DNA of 64,000 bases from Lachnospiraceae bacterium C1.1 (lineage in GTDB: Bacteria; Bacillota; Clostridia; Lachnospirales; Lachnospiraceae): positions 2,925,501-2,989,500 of the forward strand of contig JAUISW010000001.1 of NCBI GenBank assembly GCA_030434875.1, in the 5' to 3' direction. Of this stretch, positions 32,530-41,809 are shown piece after piece (positions within the stretch are counted from its first letter, which is position 1; each line of letters starts with the position of its first letter). The translations under genes were made by a program, and so were the position numbers. The notes beneath the pieces are model-generated. The model was given only the letters and a program-made list of their open reading frames with translations. It did no database searches and was not told where the DNA came from.

Positions 32530-34266
32530 TCAAGCTATCTTCCAGCTGACGGCCTGTTTTCTTCCACTGACAAAGTTCTTATAAATTCCATCCTGCTTCA
32601 TAAGCTCATCATGCTTACCCTGCTGAACTATTTTCCCCTTATCGATAACAACTATTTTGTCCGCATGTCTTACTGTCTTAAGCCTGTGAGCTATCATGAT
32701 TATGGTCTTTTCCTTTGTCAGATTCTCTATTGCCTGAGTAAGCTCTTTTTCATTCTCAGGATCCACATTAGCTGTAGCCTCATCCAGTATGATTATCGGC
32801 GCATCCTTCATGATTGCACGTGCAATTGCAATTCTTTGCTTTTCACCCCCTGAGAGGGTTGCTCCCCCTTCACCAACTATCGTTTCGTATCCATCAGGAA
32901 GTCCCATGATAAACTCATGACAACAGGCTTTCTTAGCCGCTGCTATAACATCATCCATCGACGCTTCAGGTCGTCCAAAGCGGATGTTGTTAGCAATGGT
33001 ATCTTCAAAAAGATATACTCTCTGGAATACAAAACTGAAATTCTCCATCAGTGAATCAAAGCTGTAGTCTCTCACATCCCTTCCGCCAAGGGTTACTTTT
33101 CCTGACTTTACATCCCAGAATCTGGCTATAAGAGAAGTGATCGTTGTCTTTCCACCGCCTGAAGGTCCTACAATTGCAGTAGTGGTATTTTCTTTTATAT
33201 CAAGCGTCACATCGTCTATGATCGTTCTGTTCTCATAAGCAAAGCTTACATGCTCTAGATGAATGTCTTTGGTTGCAGGCTGAATATCCTCACCATTTAT
33301 ATCCATCTGTTCTATAGAAAGTATCTCATTTACAAGATCAGCTCCCTTGCCGATAATCTTTAAAAGCGCTGTATAGATTCCAGCCAGATCAAGAGATTCA
33401 TATATCATGAATGAGCACAGAAGCATCGTTATGGTATAGGTGAGCTCCATGGTTCCTGTCAGGTAAAAGAGAATTGAAGCTCCCGCTATTGCAACTCCAA
33501 TAAGCTTACAGATCAGCATCTGGACACCAACTGCAGGTATTGCCGCAATCTCAGCTCTGATATCGGCTTTTGTCTTTCTTTCAATGGCTTTGGATAGTCT
33601 TGTACTGTTTTGAGAAATTATGTTGTAGTTTCGAATCTCGGCTATGCCCTGAATGAACTCCAGCACTACTCCTACCATATCTTTATCAGACTCGATCTTC
33701 TCGCCCGCAACTTTAGCTACACTATAGTTTGTATACTTATTGAACAGAAAGAATATCAAAATACCAATAACAGAGATGATTCCTATTCTTACATCAAATA
33801 TGAACATTCCAATTCCTATGACAATGGTTGTGATACTGCCCTGAAGGACCATCATAATTGCTCGTGTTGCTATATCTCCTGTCTGTTCCAGTGTATTTGT
33901 TGTAACAGAAGTGATATGCCCAAGACTTGTATCGTTAAAGTATCCCATAGGAAGGTATCTGAGATGTTCACCGATCTCTATACGCTTACCACAGCAGGTA
34001 TTGTAACCTGCCTCAGTCTGAAGCATCTGTGAAAAACGGTTTACGACCATTTTTCCAATGGTGCTGATAAGCATAAAACCCATAACTGTTAAAAATGTAT
34101 TAGAATCAATCTGTTTATTTACCACTGCATTTATTGCAAAAAAAGCTGCCGGTATCTTCATGGCTCCAAAAATCGCATCAAGAACGCCCAGTACCACTGA
34201 TTTATAGAATTTAGTTCTATCTTCAGGACTACAAAAGTCAAAGAATTTCCGAAGCATACTAAGCAT
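32530..34266 (-). CDS. ABC exporter subunit, fused permease-ATPase (second gene)
   Basis: About 578 aa. An N-terminal six-helix membrane domain (about residues 10-310) is followed by an ATPase with Walker A GPSGGGKTT, signature LSGGEKQR, Walker B IIILDEATA and the H-loop AHR. The ATG at 34,266 is preferred over the one at 34,290 because AAAGGAGG lies six bases before it. It overlaps the stop of the partner gene by eight bases. The two fused half-transporters probably form one heterodimeric exporter of drugs, peptides or siderophores. Confidence 0.9.
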   Translation of the reverse strand: MLSMLRKFFDFCSPEDRTKFYKSVVLGVLDAIFGAMKIPAAFFAINAVVNKQIDSNTFLTVMGFMLISTIGKMVVNRFSQMLQTEAGYNTCCGKRIEIGEHLRYLPMGYFNDTSLGHITSVTTNTLEQTGDIATRAIMMVLQGSITTIVIGIGMFIFDVRIGIISVIGILIFFLFNKYTNYSVAKVAGEKIESDKDMVGVVLEFIQGIAEIRNYNIISQNSTRLSKAIERKTKADIRAEIAAIPAVGVQMLICKLIGVAIAGASILFYLTGTMELTYTITMLLCSFMIYESLDLAGIYTALLKIIGKGADLVNEILSIEQMDINGEDIQPATKDIHLEHVSFAYENRTIIDDVTLDIKENTTTAIVGPSGGGKTTITSLIARFWDVKSGKVTLGGRDVRDYSFDSLMENFSFVFQRVYLFEDTIANNIRFGRPEASMDDVIAAAKKACCHEFIMGLPDGYETIVGEGGATLSGGEKQRIAIARAIMKDAPIIILDEATANVDPENEKELTQAIENLTKEKTIIMIAHRLKTVRHADKIVVIDKGKIVQQGKHDELMKQDGIYKNFVSGRKQAVSWKIA

Positions 34267-36046
34267 TTGCTGCCTCCTTTCCTGTAGCAACGCTCTCTTC
34301 TATTTCAGGCAAATCCTCGTCCCTTGCCATCGTATGCGCATCCCACATTTTTCTATAGAGAATACTGTTTGCAAGAAGCTCTGAATGAGTGCCGGATGCT
34401 TCAATATTTCCATCATTTACTACAAAAATCTTGTCTGCATCCTGAATTGTTGAAAGCCTGTGCGCAATGACAATAAGCGTTTTACCCTGTACAAGCTTTG
34501 CCACACTTTGCTGAACCAACGCTTCGTTTTCAGGATCTGTATAAGCTGTAGCTTCATCCATGATCACTACAGGCGCATTCTTTAACATTGCTCTCGCTAT
34601 GCAGATTCGCTGTCTTTCACCTCCCGACAAGTGGCCACCTGCACCTCCAACTACCGTGTTATAGCCATTTTCAAGACCAAGAATAAACTCGTGGCACCCC
34701 GATGCCTTTGCCGCTTCAATTACCTCTTCGTCAGTCGCACCCTCTTTTCCCAACTTTATGTTCTCCATTATGGTCATGTCAAAAAGATAGTTATCCTGCG
34801 CAACGTAAGCAATCTGCCCCATGTAATAATCAAGCGGCAAATCCTTGATATTTACTCCTCCGTATGTGATGCTTCCCTCATTCACATCCCATAGAGAATC
34901 GATAAGTCTTGCAATAGTGCTCTTTCCGGAACCGGATGGACCAATAAAAGCAATCACTTCGCCCTGTTTGATCTCCATATTTATTCCATGAAGGACCTCT
35001 TTTTCCTTATAAGAGAACTTCACATCCTTAAGCTCTATATCAGAACCTACAGGTTTCTTGGTAAGGCTGGCAGGTCTTACCATATCTTCTCTCTCGATTA
35101 TCTCTGTAACTTCTCCAAAGATAGTCTTCATCTTCAGGATGTCATCCATGTATGAAAAAGCTACAACAAGGGGTGAGATCAGTCCTGCGGATAGGATCAC
35201 ACAGGTAATAAAAGTCTCCGGGGTAAGACTTCCACTTTTTACGCACAAAAGGCCTATGGGAAGAACTCCAAGAAATGTTGCCGGCATGAAAGAAAGGCTT
35301 CCGGCCTGCCACCATATGCATTTCCTCATCCAATTGATAAAGCAGTCCGCCCCTTCCCTTGCTGCAACCACAAATTTCTCATAGGAGCTTCCTGTTTTTC
35401 CAAAAGCTTTGATAACCTCTATACCGTTTATATATTCAACAGCAGTATCGTTCAGATGCTTTGTCTTTTGAACGGTAACCTCAAACTCTCCCTGGCTCTT
35501 TATCATCATTACTGCAGCAAATCCAACACCTATGAACGCCGGGATAAGGTTTGAGAGACCTACTCTCCAGTCAAGAGTAAGAAGATATACAAACATAACA
35601 ATGGGTAAAAGAATGTTTGAAGTGAATTCAGGTACGATATGAGCAAGTGTTGTTTCCATGGAATCAACTCTCTCAACAATGATGTTTTTATAGCTTCCGC
35701 TGTTATCATCAAGAACTGATCCCAGAGGAATTGTAGATAGCTTTTTACAAAGCTGCTTTCTGATGCCACCAAGCACATTAAAGGTAGCCACATGAGATAG
35801 TGTCGTTGACACTGAATGAAGTGTTACTCTGATCACCCAGCATAATCCCATTAAAAGAACTGCTTTCAGGTAATAACTCCATTCTCTGTTACCTGATAAA
35901 AGCTCTCGCACCACATCTGCAATCAGAAGATATGGTCCAAAGGAAGCTGCTACACCAAGAATAGCAAGTATCACACTTCCGAGGTAAAAACTCTTTTTTC
36001 TCCCGGCAAACTCTAAAACCCAGGAGAATGTACTTCTTTTTTTCAT
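34259..36046 (-). CDS. ABC exporter subunit, fused permease-ATPase (first gene)
   Basis: About 595 aa, same architecture: membrane domain to about residue 320, then ATPase with Walker A GPSGSGKST, signature LSGGERQR, Walker B VVIMDEATAY. The last reads Asp-Glu-Ala, so the catalytic Glu is present. The start MKKRSTFSW at 36,046 follows AAGGAGGA; an ATG further upstream would lie inside the TetR gene end. It is co-transcribed with the TetR gene upstream and the second ABC gene downstream. Confidence 0.9.
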   Translation of the reverse strand: MKKRSTFSWVLEFAGRKKSFYLGSVILAILGVAASFGPYLLIADVVRELLSGNREWSYYLKAVLLMGLCWVIRVTLHSVSTTLSHVATFNVLGGIRKQLCKKLSTIPLGSVLDDNSGSYKNIIVERVDSMETTLAHIVPEFTSNILLPIVMFVYLLTLDWRVGLSNLIPAFIGVGFAAVMMIKSQGEFEVTVQKTKHLNDTAVEYINGIEVIKAFGKTGSSYEKFVVAAREGADCFINWMRKCIWWQAGSLSFMPATFLGVLPIGLLCVKSGSLTPETFITCVILSAGLISPLVVAFSYMDDILKMKTIFGEVTEIIEREDMVRPASLTKKPVGSDIELKDVKFSYKEKEVLHGINMEIKQGEVIAFIGPSGSGKSTIARLIDSLWDVNEGSITYGGVNIKDLPLDYYMGQIAYVAQDNYLFDMTIMENIKLGKEGATDEEVIEAAKASGCHEFILGLENGYNTVVGGAGGHLSGGERQRICIARAMLKNAPVVIMDEATAYTDPENEALVQQSVAKLVQGKTLIVIAHRLSTIQDADKIFVVNDGNIEASGTHSELLANSILYRKMWDAHTMARDEDLPEIEESVATGKEAANA

Positions 36047-36080
36047 AAGTTCCTCCTTTTTTGTTTCATTTGATAACGCC

Positions 36081-36680
36081 TTAAAAACCAAGAAATTTTC
36101 TCCACCCTTCCTTAAAGAAGGATGCTATAGTTTCGGCATAGTGAATCGCCTCATCATAAGAAAAATCATGGTCAACCATTTCAAGCATCGCTGAATACTG
36201 AGCACTTAAAAGCAGGTGCATCTCTTTTTCATCCACTTGGTTGATATGCATTCCGCTATTTTGAAGTTCATTCATGAACGAAAGAGTTGCTGCCTGAATC
36301 CTGGTAACTATCTCATGCATATAATTCTCGTATTTAGTTCCTTTGCTCCTGCAAAAAAGCAGCTTTTGTGCGTCAAAGTCTTTATAGATCATATCCACGA
36401 TAAGCCTCGACTGCTTTTTGTCCTGCCACATTGCATCAAGGCCATGCTTACGAGCAGTACCTGTCTGCCTTATTTCTTCGGTCTTGCACATTTCATCCCA
36501 GGCATTCACAGCAGGCTGAACAATTGCTTCAAATATTTCTTCCTTATTCGCATAGTGACGATATAATGCAGTTGCTGTTATTCCCACTTTCGAGGCAATT
36601 GTTCTCATGGAAGCTTCCTGAAAACCCATTTCCATAAACTCTGCTTTTGCTATTGTTAGTATTTCTGATTTTGTATCCAT
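36081..36680 (-). CDS. TetR-family transcriptional regulator
   Basis: A 199-aa repressor. The helix-turn-helix (EASMRTIASKVGITATALYRHYANKEEI) is at about residues 19-46 and the ligand domain follows. It precedes the two ABC genes on the same strand, so it is most likely their local repressor and binds an exported compound. Upstream, two GTTAAC motifs (36,696-36,701 and 36,705-36,710) lie about 16-30 bases before the start and are a candidate operator. Confidence 0.88.
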   Translation of the reverse strand: MDTKSEILTIAKAEFMEMGFQEASMRTIASKVGITATALYRHYANKEEIFEAIVQPAVNAWDEMCKTEEIRQTGTARKHGLDAMWQDKKQSRLIVDMIYKDFDAQKLLFCRSKGTKYENYMHEIVTRIQAATLSFMNELQNSGMHINQVDEKEMHLLLSAQYSAMLEMVDHDFSYDEAIHYAETIASFFKEGWRKFLGF

Positions 36681-36690
36681 AATTTTCTTA

Positions 36691-36716
36691 TTGATGTTAA
36701 CACTGTTAACCAGTTA
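36691..36716 (-). promoter_or_regulatory. Candidate TetR operator
   Basis: GTTAAC-ACT-GTTAAC, itself palindromic, next to CCAGTTAGC in the short region upstream of the regulator start. Confidence 0.4.
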
Positions 36717-36802
36717 GCTACTGCTAATAGTTTATGAACTATTTTCCTTGCAGTCAATGGTATTTCAGCATTTTAAAATGATAAGTTTTCTCAAAAAATT
36801 AA

Positions 36803-36837
36803 GCCCCATCAAACTTTCCGCTTGATGAGGCTCTTTT
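36803..36837. terminator. Hairpin terminator
   Basis: Stem agccccatcaa / ttgatgaggct with a TTTT tail rightward, about 120 bp upstream of the TetR gene. No rightward gene ends here, so it may have belonged to a lost gene. Confidence 0.5.
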
Positions 36838-36861
36838 CACTATATCAGTTACAAAACACTT

Positions 36862-37025
36862 CTAGTATAGCTGTTCTTAAATAACTAGACTAAATGCTTG
36901 CTCACTTACCCGATAGCACGTTTCCAAAAGCCTCGACGTAGCTCGCTACGCCTGCGTTTTTGAAAACGCACTCTCGGGCAAGTGTTCTGCGCATTAGTCG
37001 AGTTATTTTGCGACAGCTATACTAG
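36862..37025. repeat. 164-bp imperfect palindrome
   Basis: The ends ctagtatagctg / cagctatactag pair perfectly. The arms continue with interruptions (aataactagacta / tagtcgagttatt, gcttgctcacttacccgat / tctcgggcaagtgttctgc) to a centre at acgtagctcgctacg. The folded RNA or cruciform would be one long hairpin. No open frame; MITE-like. Confidence 0.65.
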
Positions 37026-37037
37026 CTTAAAATACAT

Positions 37038-37157
37038 TCAGTCCTGATTATTTACAAACAATTCCTGGAATTCCTTTCTTCCCGGAACCCACGCTTTCTC
37101 ATAAATATGCGTAAAATGATTCTTAACAGTCTGCTCCGATATTCCAAGCATATATAG
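37038..37157 (-). pseudogene. C-terminal fragment of a LuxR-type HTH regulator
   Basis: About 40 codons reading YMLGISEQTVKNHFTHIY and then an unusual tail to the stop. This is the second half of a LuxR helix-turn-helix. The coding sequence stops exactly where the island left-end repeat begins (attcaccgggg, about 37,155), so the gene was cut at that border. Confidence 0.7.
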
Positions 37158-37440
37158 CAGATGATTCACCGGGGCACTCTCGCACATAGTGCTCGAATAC
37201 GTGCCCGTAAAACATCCAAAGGGATGTTTTACCTCTTTGAGAACTTTTTCATTGCCTTAAGTGCCTTATTTTGGGCATTTGTAAGGCGAGTTGCTGTTTA
37301 CCTGCTGCGTACGGTAGAAAGCTCAGGGCTACTGTATGCGGCTGGTGGCAACTTTAATAACCGCGATCAAAAATAATACTCTGATTTTACTTTCTACTCA
37401 TTAAATCTTTGTCTGTCTTTTGTAAGATTATCTTCCGGTA
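37156..37440 (+). repeat. Island left-end repeat, copy 1 (with att-like site)
   Basis: Runs from ttcaccggggcactctcgcac through the hairpin aaaacatccaaagggatgtttt, the att-like site at 37,229, and gctgcgtacggtagaaagc to ttgtaagattatcttccgg. Nearly identical to 41,810-42,010 and, in its right half, to 43,349-43,493. It has no gene. The 180 bp after it contain only the palindrome at 37,473. Confidence 0.8.
37229..37244 (-). other. att-like site (rpsI 3'-end copy)
   Basis: ttacctctttgagaac; reverse-complemented it reads TTC-TCA-AAG-AGG-TAA (FSKR-stop), the last codons of rpsI with one synonymous change. Confidence 0.75.
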
Positions 37441-37472
37441 TAAAGTACTAACATCTCAGCCCGGCAAATTCT

Positions 37473-37565
37473 TTAGGTTAGAATCGCTGTAAGGTCAAAC
37501 GAAAAAGCAGCTTGAATTATAACAATAACTGCCCTTTCGTTTGATCTTATTGCGATTTAACCTAA
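37473..37565. repeat. 93-bp imperfect palindrome
   Basis: Arms ttaggttagaatcgc...aaggtcaaacgaaa and tttcgtttgatctta...gcgatttaacctaa pair with a few mismatches around a short AT-rich centre. Non-coding, MITE-like. Confidence 0.55.
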
Positions 37566-37618
37566 TTGAACAAAGTAAGCGTCCGTGGAGCCTATACATA
37601 TGGGGTTTCAATTGGAAT

Positions 37619-37984
37619 TTATACTACTGTATATCCTTCAGAAGCTAAAATAGTCAAGGCTCGTTCATAGTTTTCTTCTTTCACAAGAATATAATCTGTG
37701 TTGTATGTTGATACCGCGAAGATGCCAATTTTATGATCCGCAAGGATGCCTGATAACTTTGACAGAATACCAATCAGTGAAAAATCGAGGACACCCTGAA
37801 TGCGGAATCCTCTCCAGCCATCATCACGCTCGACCGTGTTTTGTGGCGTATCCTCCGTTTTACACACCAACGACAATTCTTCATCTGTCTTCCCGATAAA
37901 ATAGAAATCAGACTCCATGTTTATATCCAATGCTTCTGCCACTTTACAGACAGTAAATTTATAATTGAGCCTTTTCAATTCCAT
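37619..37984 (-). CDS. ACT-domain protein
   Basis: A 121-aa protein with a short N-terminal region and an ACT_7-type regulatory domain (about residues 60-120, DFSLIGILSKLSGILADHKIG and TDYILVKEENYERAL). ACT domains bind amino acids. There is no attached enzyme, so it probably acts as a sensor or partner protein. It stands alone between remnants of mobile DNA, with AGGAGG preceding the ATG. Confidence 0.8.
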   Translation of the reverse strand: MELKRLNYKFTVCKVAEALDINMESDFYFIGKTDEELSLVCKTEDTPQNTVERDDGWRGFRIQGVLDFSLIGILSKLSGILADHKIGIFAVSTYNTDYILVKEENYERALTILASEGYTVV

Positions 37985-38254
37985 TTAGATTATCCTCCTC
38001 ACAAATTACGATTGGGAATGAACCATTCCCGCGGATTTTATAACTCATTACCATTTGTTATTTCATCATCCGCAAACCCTTGCAAATACTAAATTTGCAG
38101 ATGTTTTACTTTCCCTTATGTTTTCCCTTGTGTTATATCGTCCCATGGTACTTTATGAGTACTGATAAGGAAAAAACAAGGGAAAGATTTCGAGATAACA
38201 CAATACAAAATCTTATGGGCAATCGGACTGTTGAAATGTTTTTTATATTATTAT

Positions 38255-38550
38255 TTATTCCGTCATAAACCCTATTTTTAATACTGAACATTGTTCGCCA
38301 AATATATTTTGCACACGCTTTTCTTCGATATCCTTCTTAATAGAAATCCCATGTTTTTTAGCAATAATACTAATATAATCTAATATCGTGTATCCTCCGT
38401 TTTTGAGGTCATTATAATGATTCTGCTGAATCAAGTTATGAAATCATCTTCTTTATCGTTTTTTCATTCTCCCTCGTAAAATCGCTTAGTTCATAAGATC
38501 TGATACGCTGATTTACCATCAACGGTTCCACAAAACCATTTTTTACTACT
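38255..38550 (-). pseudogene. Frameshifted remnant of an unknown gene
   Basis: Two protein-like frames abut. One reads EPLMVNQRIRSYELSDFTRE to a stop near 38,440. The other continues in a different frame with GGYTILDYISIIAKKHGISI and ends FGEQCSVLKIGFMTE-stop at 38,255. One base of shift near 38,440 would join them. No start codon or family is recognised. The DNA from 37,985 to 38,254 holds no convincing gene, only an imperfect inverted repeat (ctttccctt / aagggaaag, 38,109-38,186). Confidence 0.4.
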
Positions 38551-38580
38551 ATATTTCATCCTCTGCTTGCACTTGGCTTT

Positions 38581-40026
38581 TTATACACTATAATACAATT
38601 GCTTTGGGCTCTTTGGCTTATCCGGAATGCTCAACTTTATAAGGCCTTGTTCCACCAATGGCATAACATGAGTCTGAATGGCATAAGTAACAGAACTTAG
38701 TCCTAAAAACTCACATATCTCAGTTCGCGTCCTTGGAATCTTGCAAAACAAAATCAGTTGTTCATTGTTTTTACTATTTTCATTCTGAATAGACGATATG
38801 TTTTCTCCATACTTATACAGCTTTACAATAAAACTACCTCTCTCCTCTAAAAACTCTGGCTGTGGCAATCCGTATTCTTGCATTGCTCTTCTAATTGTCG
38901 GAATTCCAGAGTATCTGTTCTCTGTTACTTTTAGCACTTCCAACTCAGTTGCTATTATTGGATTACGAGTATCTGGTTGAACTTTCCCTAACTGGTCTAT
39001 CTTGATTCTTCCATATAAGCCGCCAGGGTTCCTAATCTCGATTCTGTCTTCATACATCGTTATTTGTATGGGCATTCCTTCAGTATGAACACTATAATCA
39101 CGATGAACCAAAGCGTTAAGAATAGATTCTCTTAAAGCTGTAATCGGATAATCAGTTCGGTCTTCTCGTTTTCCGGTATTTGGATCTATAATCGTTTTTG
39201 TATGCATGTTCCTGTTTACAAATTGCATAGCACCATCCAGCATTTCCTGGATATTTCCCTCTATACGTTGATTATCCAAAAATCTCTCGCCCTGCTCTCC
39301 TATTTCTCCCATTTCTTTACCTGGAACAACTGTTGCAACGATGCATAGTTGCGGAAAATATGCCTGTGGATATGGGCTGAAGTTCATTACTGTACTCAGT
39401 GTAATTTGATCATTCCTCTTGATACTCATTAACTCATATATTTCATCATCAGGAATTGCTGCCAGCTTAGGTTTTCCAATTTTTAGTAATTCAATATAAT
39501 TTAAGATTGATTCTTGATTTAACGCTGCAAAAGTAGCCCTCTCAATAACTCTAATGTCATCCTGATACTTTTTTCTATAGGCTTCGTAGCTATATACCTC
39601 GTATTCCGTCATAGGTTCGTCGCTATCGCCCACTCGAACGAATGAACCTTTTACTCTACCTCTACCCTGATAAAATACTGGTCTTTCTGTAATATCTACA
39701 CCTGGTATCTCTGCTGCCACAAAAAAAAGTCCGTTTTTTTCAGCCACAGTAAGTAATGGTCTAACAACAGGCTCCATTTGTAGACATTGTTCATTAATTT
39801 TCTTTTGTATATCCTGCGGATCATATACTCCTACTTCTTTAAAATCTTGTTCCTCATCCACACCAAATACAATCACTCCACCATCATCTTGATTAGAGAA
39901 ACTTGACAATGAATCATAAAGATGCTTGGGACATCCTTTTTCTGCACTTTTTATTTCTAATGTTGGTTTTTCGCATTTTAGTTTCTGTATCAACTCTAAT
40001 TTTTCAATTAATTCTTCAGTTGTCAT
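38581..40026 (-). CDS. AlbA_2-domain ATP-binding protein
   Basis: A 481-aa protein of the Schlafen/AlbA group. The AlbA_2 domain spans about residues 20-150 (KPTLEIKSAEKGCPKHLYD, GGVIVFGVDEEQDF), a HATPase_c_4-like region is at about 285-400 (LRESILNALVHRDYSVHTEG, MYEDRIEIRNPGGLYG), and the C-terminus has a winged-helix-like part. It differs clearly from the related protein at 30.9-32.1 kb, so the two are not recent duplicates. The upstream 150 bp carries repeated AACTAAA / TTTAGTT motifs that could be its binding sites. Confidence 0.82.
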   Translation of the reverse strand: MTTEELIEKLELIQKLKCEKPTLEIKSAEKGCPKHLYDSLSSFSNQDDGGVIVFGVDEEQDFKEVGVYDPQDIQKKINEQCLQMEPVVRPLLTVAEKNGLFFVAAEIPGVDITERPVFYQGRGRVKGSFVRVGDSDEPMTEYEVYSYEAYRKKYQDDIRVIERATFAALNQESILNYIELLKIGKPKLAAIPDDEIYELMSIKRNDQITLSTVMNFSPYPQAYFPQLCIVATVVPGKEMGEIGEQGERFLDNQRIEGNIQEMLDGAMQFVNRNMHTKTIIDPNTGKREDRTDYPITALRESILNALVHRDYSVHTEGMPIQITMYEDRIEIRNPGGLYGRIKIDQLGKVQPDTRNPIIATELEVLKVTENRYSGIPTIRRAMQEYGLPQPEFLEERGSFIVKLYKYGENISSIQNENSKNNEQLILFCKIPRTRTEICEFLGLSSVTYAIQTHVMPLVEQGLIKLSIPDKPKSPKQLYYSV

Positions 40027-40183
40027 TTTAGTTCCTCCAATCTCTTTTTATATTTTAATACTATATTTAAGTTAAGTCAATGAACTAAAATTTTTAAGCA
40101 ACAACTAAAACAAAATCTTAAATTAGTTCCGATAACTAAAAAAGGAACTCAAATAATTTTAGTTTCTTTAAGGTAATACATTA

Positions 40184-40221
40184 AATCTATAAAAATGTAG
40201 AATTCTACATTTTTATAGATT
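40184..40221. repeat. 38-bp perfect palindrome
   Basis: Arms aatctataaaaatgtagaa / ttctacatttttatagatt with no loop, between the AlbA-domain gene and an att-like site. Operator or cruciform candidate. Confidence 0.65.
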
Positions 40222-40307
40222 AGCATAATGAAACACCCCAGGACAGTTGTCCTGAGGTGTAATAAGTCGTATATGATTGTCCAAAGACGTAATACGTTGT
40301 GAAACGA

Positions 40308-40323
40308 TCATCTCTTTGAGAAC
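40308..40323 (-). other. att-like site (diverged rpsI 3'-end copy)
   Basis: tcatctctttgagaac; reverse-complemented it reads FSKR with stop TGA. A terminator-like stem lies 50-80 bp to its left, as at the other copies. Confidence 0.65.
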
Positions 40324-41073
40324 GTTTTGATGTGATGAAGTGCCTTATTTAAGGCCTTCTCACATCCGGTTGATGTTTACATGCTGCTCCAGGCGCCGTT
40401 CCTATAAACGGAATAAGTATTATGTTCCACACATCCTATAGCTCCTTTTACAGTTCACTATTTATAGATTTTTGCAGCAAAGCTCCAAAAATCCCGCAAA
40501 CAAGCCATTTAAATGCAGCTGCGCTGCGGGCTTGTTTGCCACATGTTTTTTGTTTTCAGACGGAACCCGCAGTAAATGCGTGTTCCTGCAATTTACCCAC
40601 AAGAATCCGGCTTCGCCGGACACGCCTTCACCTTCCGGTGAAGCCTGGTCCAATACGATTCCCGTTTTTCTGAGGAAAAACAGGAATCTATGAATAGTTG
40701 CTTATATATTATACATGACAGATATAAAAAATGACTATGGCATTCTTTAAATGATTGCAATGCCACGATATATGCCCTCAAACACAAGCAAAATTTTGTT
40801 TTAAAAAAAATACAAATACTAAGATTTTTTTGTTGTTTAATGATATAATGAATTAGAACTATAATGTAACTATTCAGTACAGTCCAAATCACTTTCTCCT
40901 CTTTGCGCTATTTTGCCAAGTGAAATGTGTATGCTGAATACGTGGGTATACACAGTAGGAGTGAGCGTGTTTCTTGCTGAAGGCAAATTTACATAGGCAT
41001 GCGAAGTCATGTTTGTGCGAATACTGGACAGATACACTATAATTATATTTTGGGAGAGGATGGAGGAAAAGAA

Positions 41074-41658
41074 ATGTTTTGTGAAGCATGTGGAAATGAA
41101 GTTGCAGTTGGAGCTAAGTTCTGTCCAAATTGCGGGGCTGAAGTATCTAAGTCTGCTGAAACGATCAGTCTTGAGAAGAGCTCTGATGTGAAAACAGCCA
41201 CTGACCATAATGGTTTTGAGCAGGTAAATAGCGGTCAGAGTTCTTTTAACCAGACAAATAACGGTCAGAATTCCTTTAGTCAGGCTAGCAGTAATATGCA
41301 GATGGGTAATCAGTATCAGAACACAAATCAGGGAACTGCTCAGGGCACGAATCAGGGCAGTAGTATGACTGCAAATACTGCTATTTTACTGGCTTACATA
41401 TTGGGGCTTTTAGGTATAATCATTGCATATTGTACGGTTTCAATGGAAGACAAAAATTCTGAGTTTTTTAAGTATCACATGAACAACTGCGTATGGATAC
41501 TTATTCTGAATATAATCGGTTGGATGTTGCTTATATTCATTATAGGCTTTATACCTCTTATATTTGCCTTTGTCTGTTGGATCATGGGATTAATAAGTGC
41601 TCTGAATCATACTATGTACCAGATTCCTCTCGTTTCGAATTTAAGAATAATTAAATAA
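41074..41658 (+). CDS. Zinc-ribbon membrane protein
   Basis: A 194-aa protein. The N-terminal zinc ribbon is MFCEACGNEVAVGAKFCPNCG (two CxxC pairs). It is followed by a low-complexity linker rich in Asn, Gln and Ser (about residues 45-100), then three membrane helices of DUF4870-like type (TAILLAYILGLLGIIIAYC onward). GGAGG lies nine bases before the ATG; a longer upstream frame is rejected for lack of a site. Such proteins are common in Lachnospiraceae; function unknown. Confidence 0.8.
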   Translation: MFCEACGNEVAVGAKFCPNCGAEVSKSAETISLEKSSDVKTATDHNGFEQVNSGQSSFNQTNNGQNSFSQASSNMQMGNQYQNTNQGTAQGTNQGSSMTANTAILLAYILGLLGIIIAYCTVSMEDKNSEFFKYHMNNCVWILILNIIGWMLLIFIIGFIPLIFAFVCWIMGLISALNHTMYQIPLVSNLRIIK

Positions 41659-41809
41659 TTTAATGATACCGGGGTCAAAAGTGATGTCAGGGACTTTTCA
41701 CGAGGTTTAATACAGTTATAGATAAAAATAAACAGCGTCCTGAGAATGCAAGCATTCCAGGGCGCTGTTTTTCGTTTTTTGCTATCTCGTTATTTCGCAA
41801 AAATTCACC

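Larger units (their letters stand above)
40027..41073. other. Gene-free stretch with palindromes and an att-like site
   Basis: I see no gene in this kilobase. It holds AACTAAA motifs (40,060-40,165), a 38-bp perfect palindrome (40,184-40,221), a terminator-like stem (40,230-40,262, caccccaggaca / tgtcctgaggtg), an att-like site (40,308), a diverged left-end repeat to about 40,430, and GC-rich small hairpins (tccggcttcgccgga at 40,607, cttcaccttccggtgaag at 40,625). Confidence 0.6.

Noticed and set aside
37161..37376. 71-codon rightward open frame inside the left-end repeat
   Set aside because: The frame lies over a hairpin, an att-like site and integrase-arm-like text. Its counterpart at 41.7-41.9 kb diverges without coding pattern, so it is a chance frame.
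38080..38268. 62-codon rightward frame
   Set aside because: It has no ribosome binding site and a composition unlike proteins (many Phe, Cys, Leu); it overlaps a remnant on the other strand.
40422..40892. Several overlapping frames of 63-99 codons on both strands
   Set aside because: They overlap each other, lack ribosome binding sites and cover small GC-rich hairpins; none resembles a protein.
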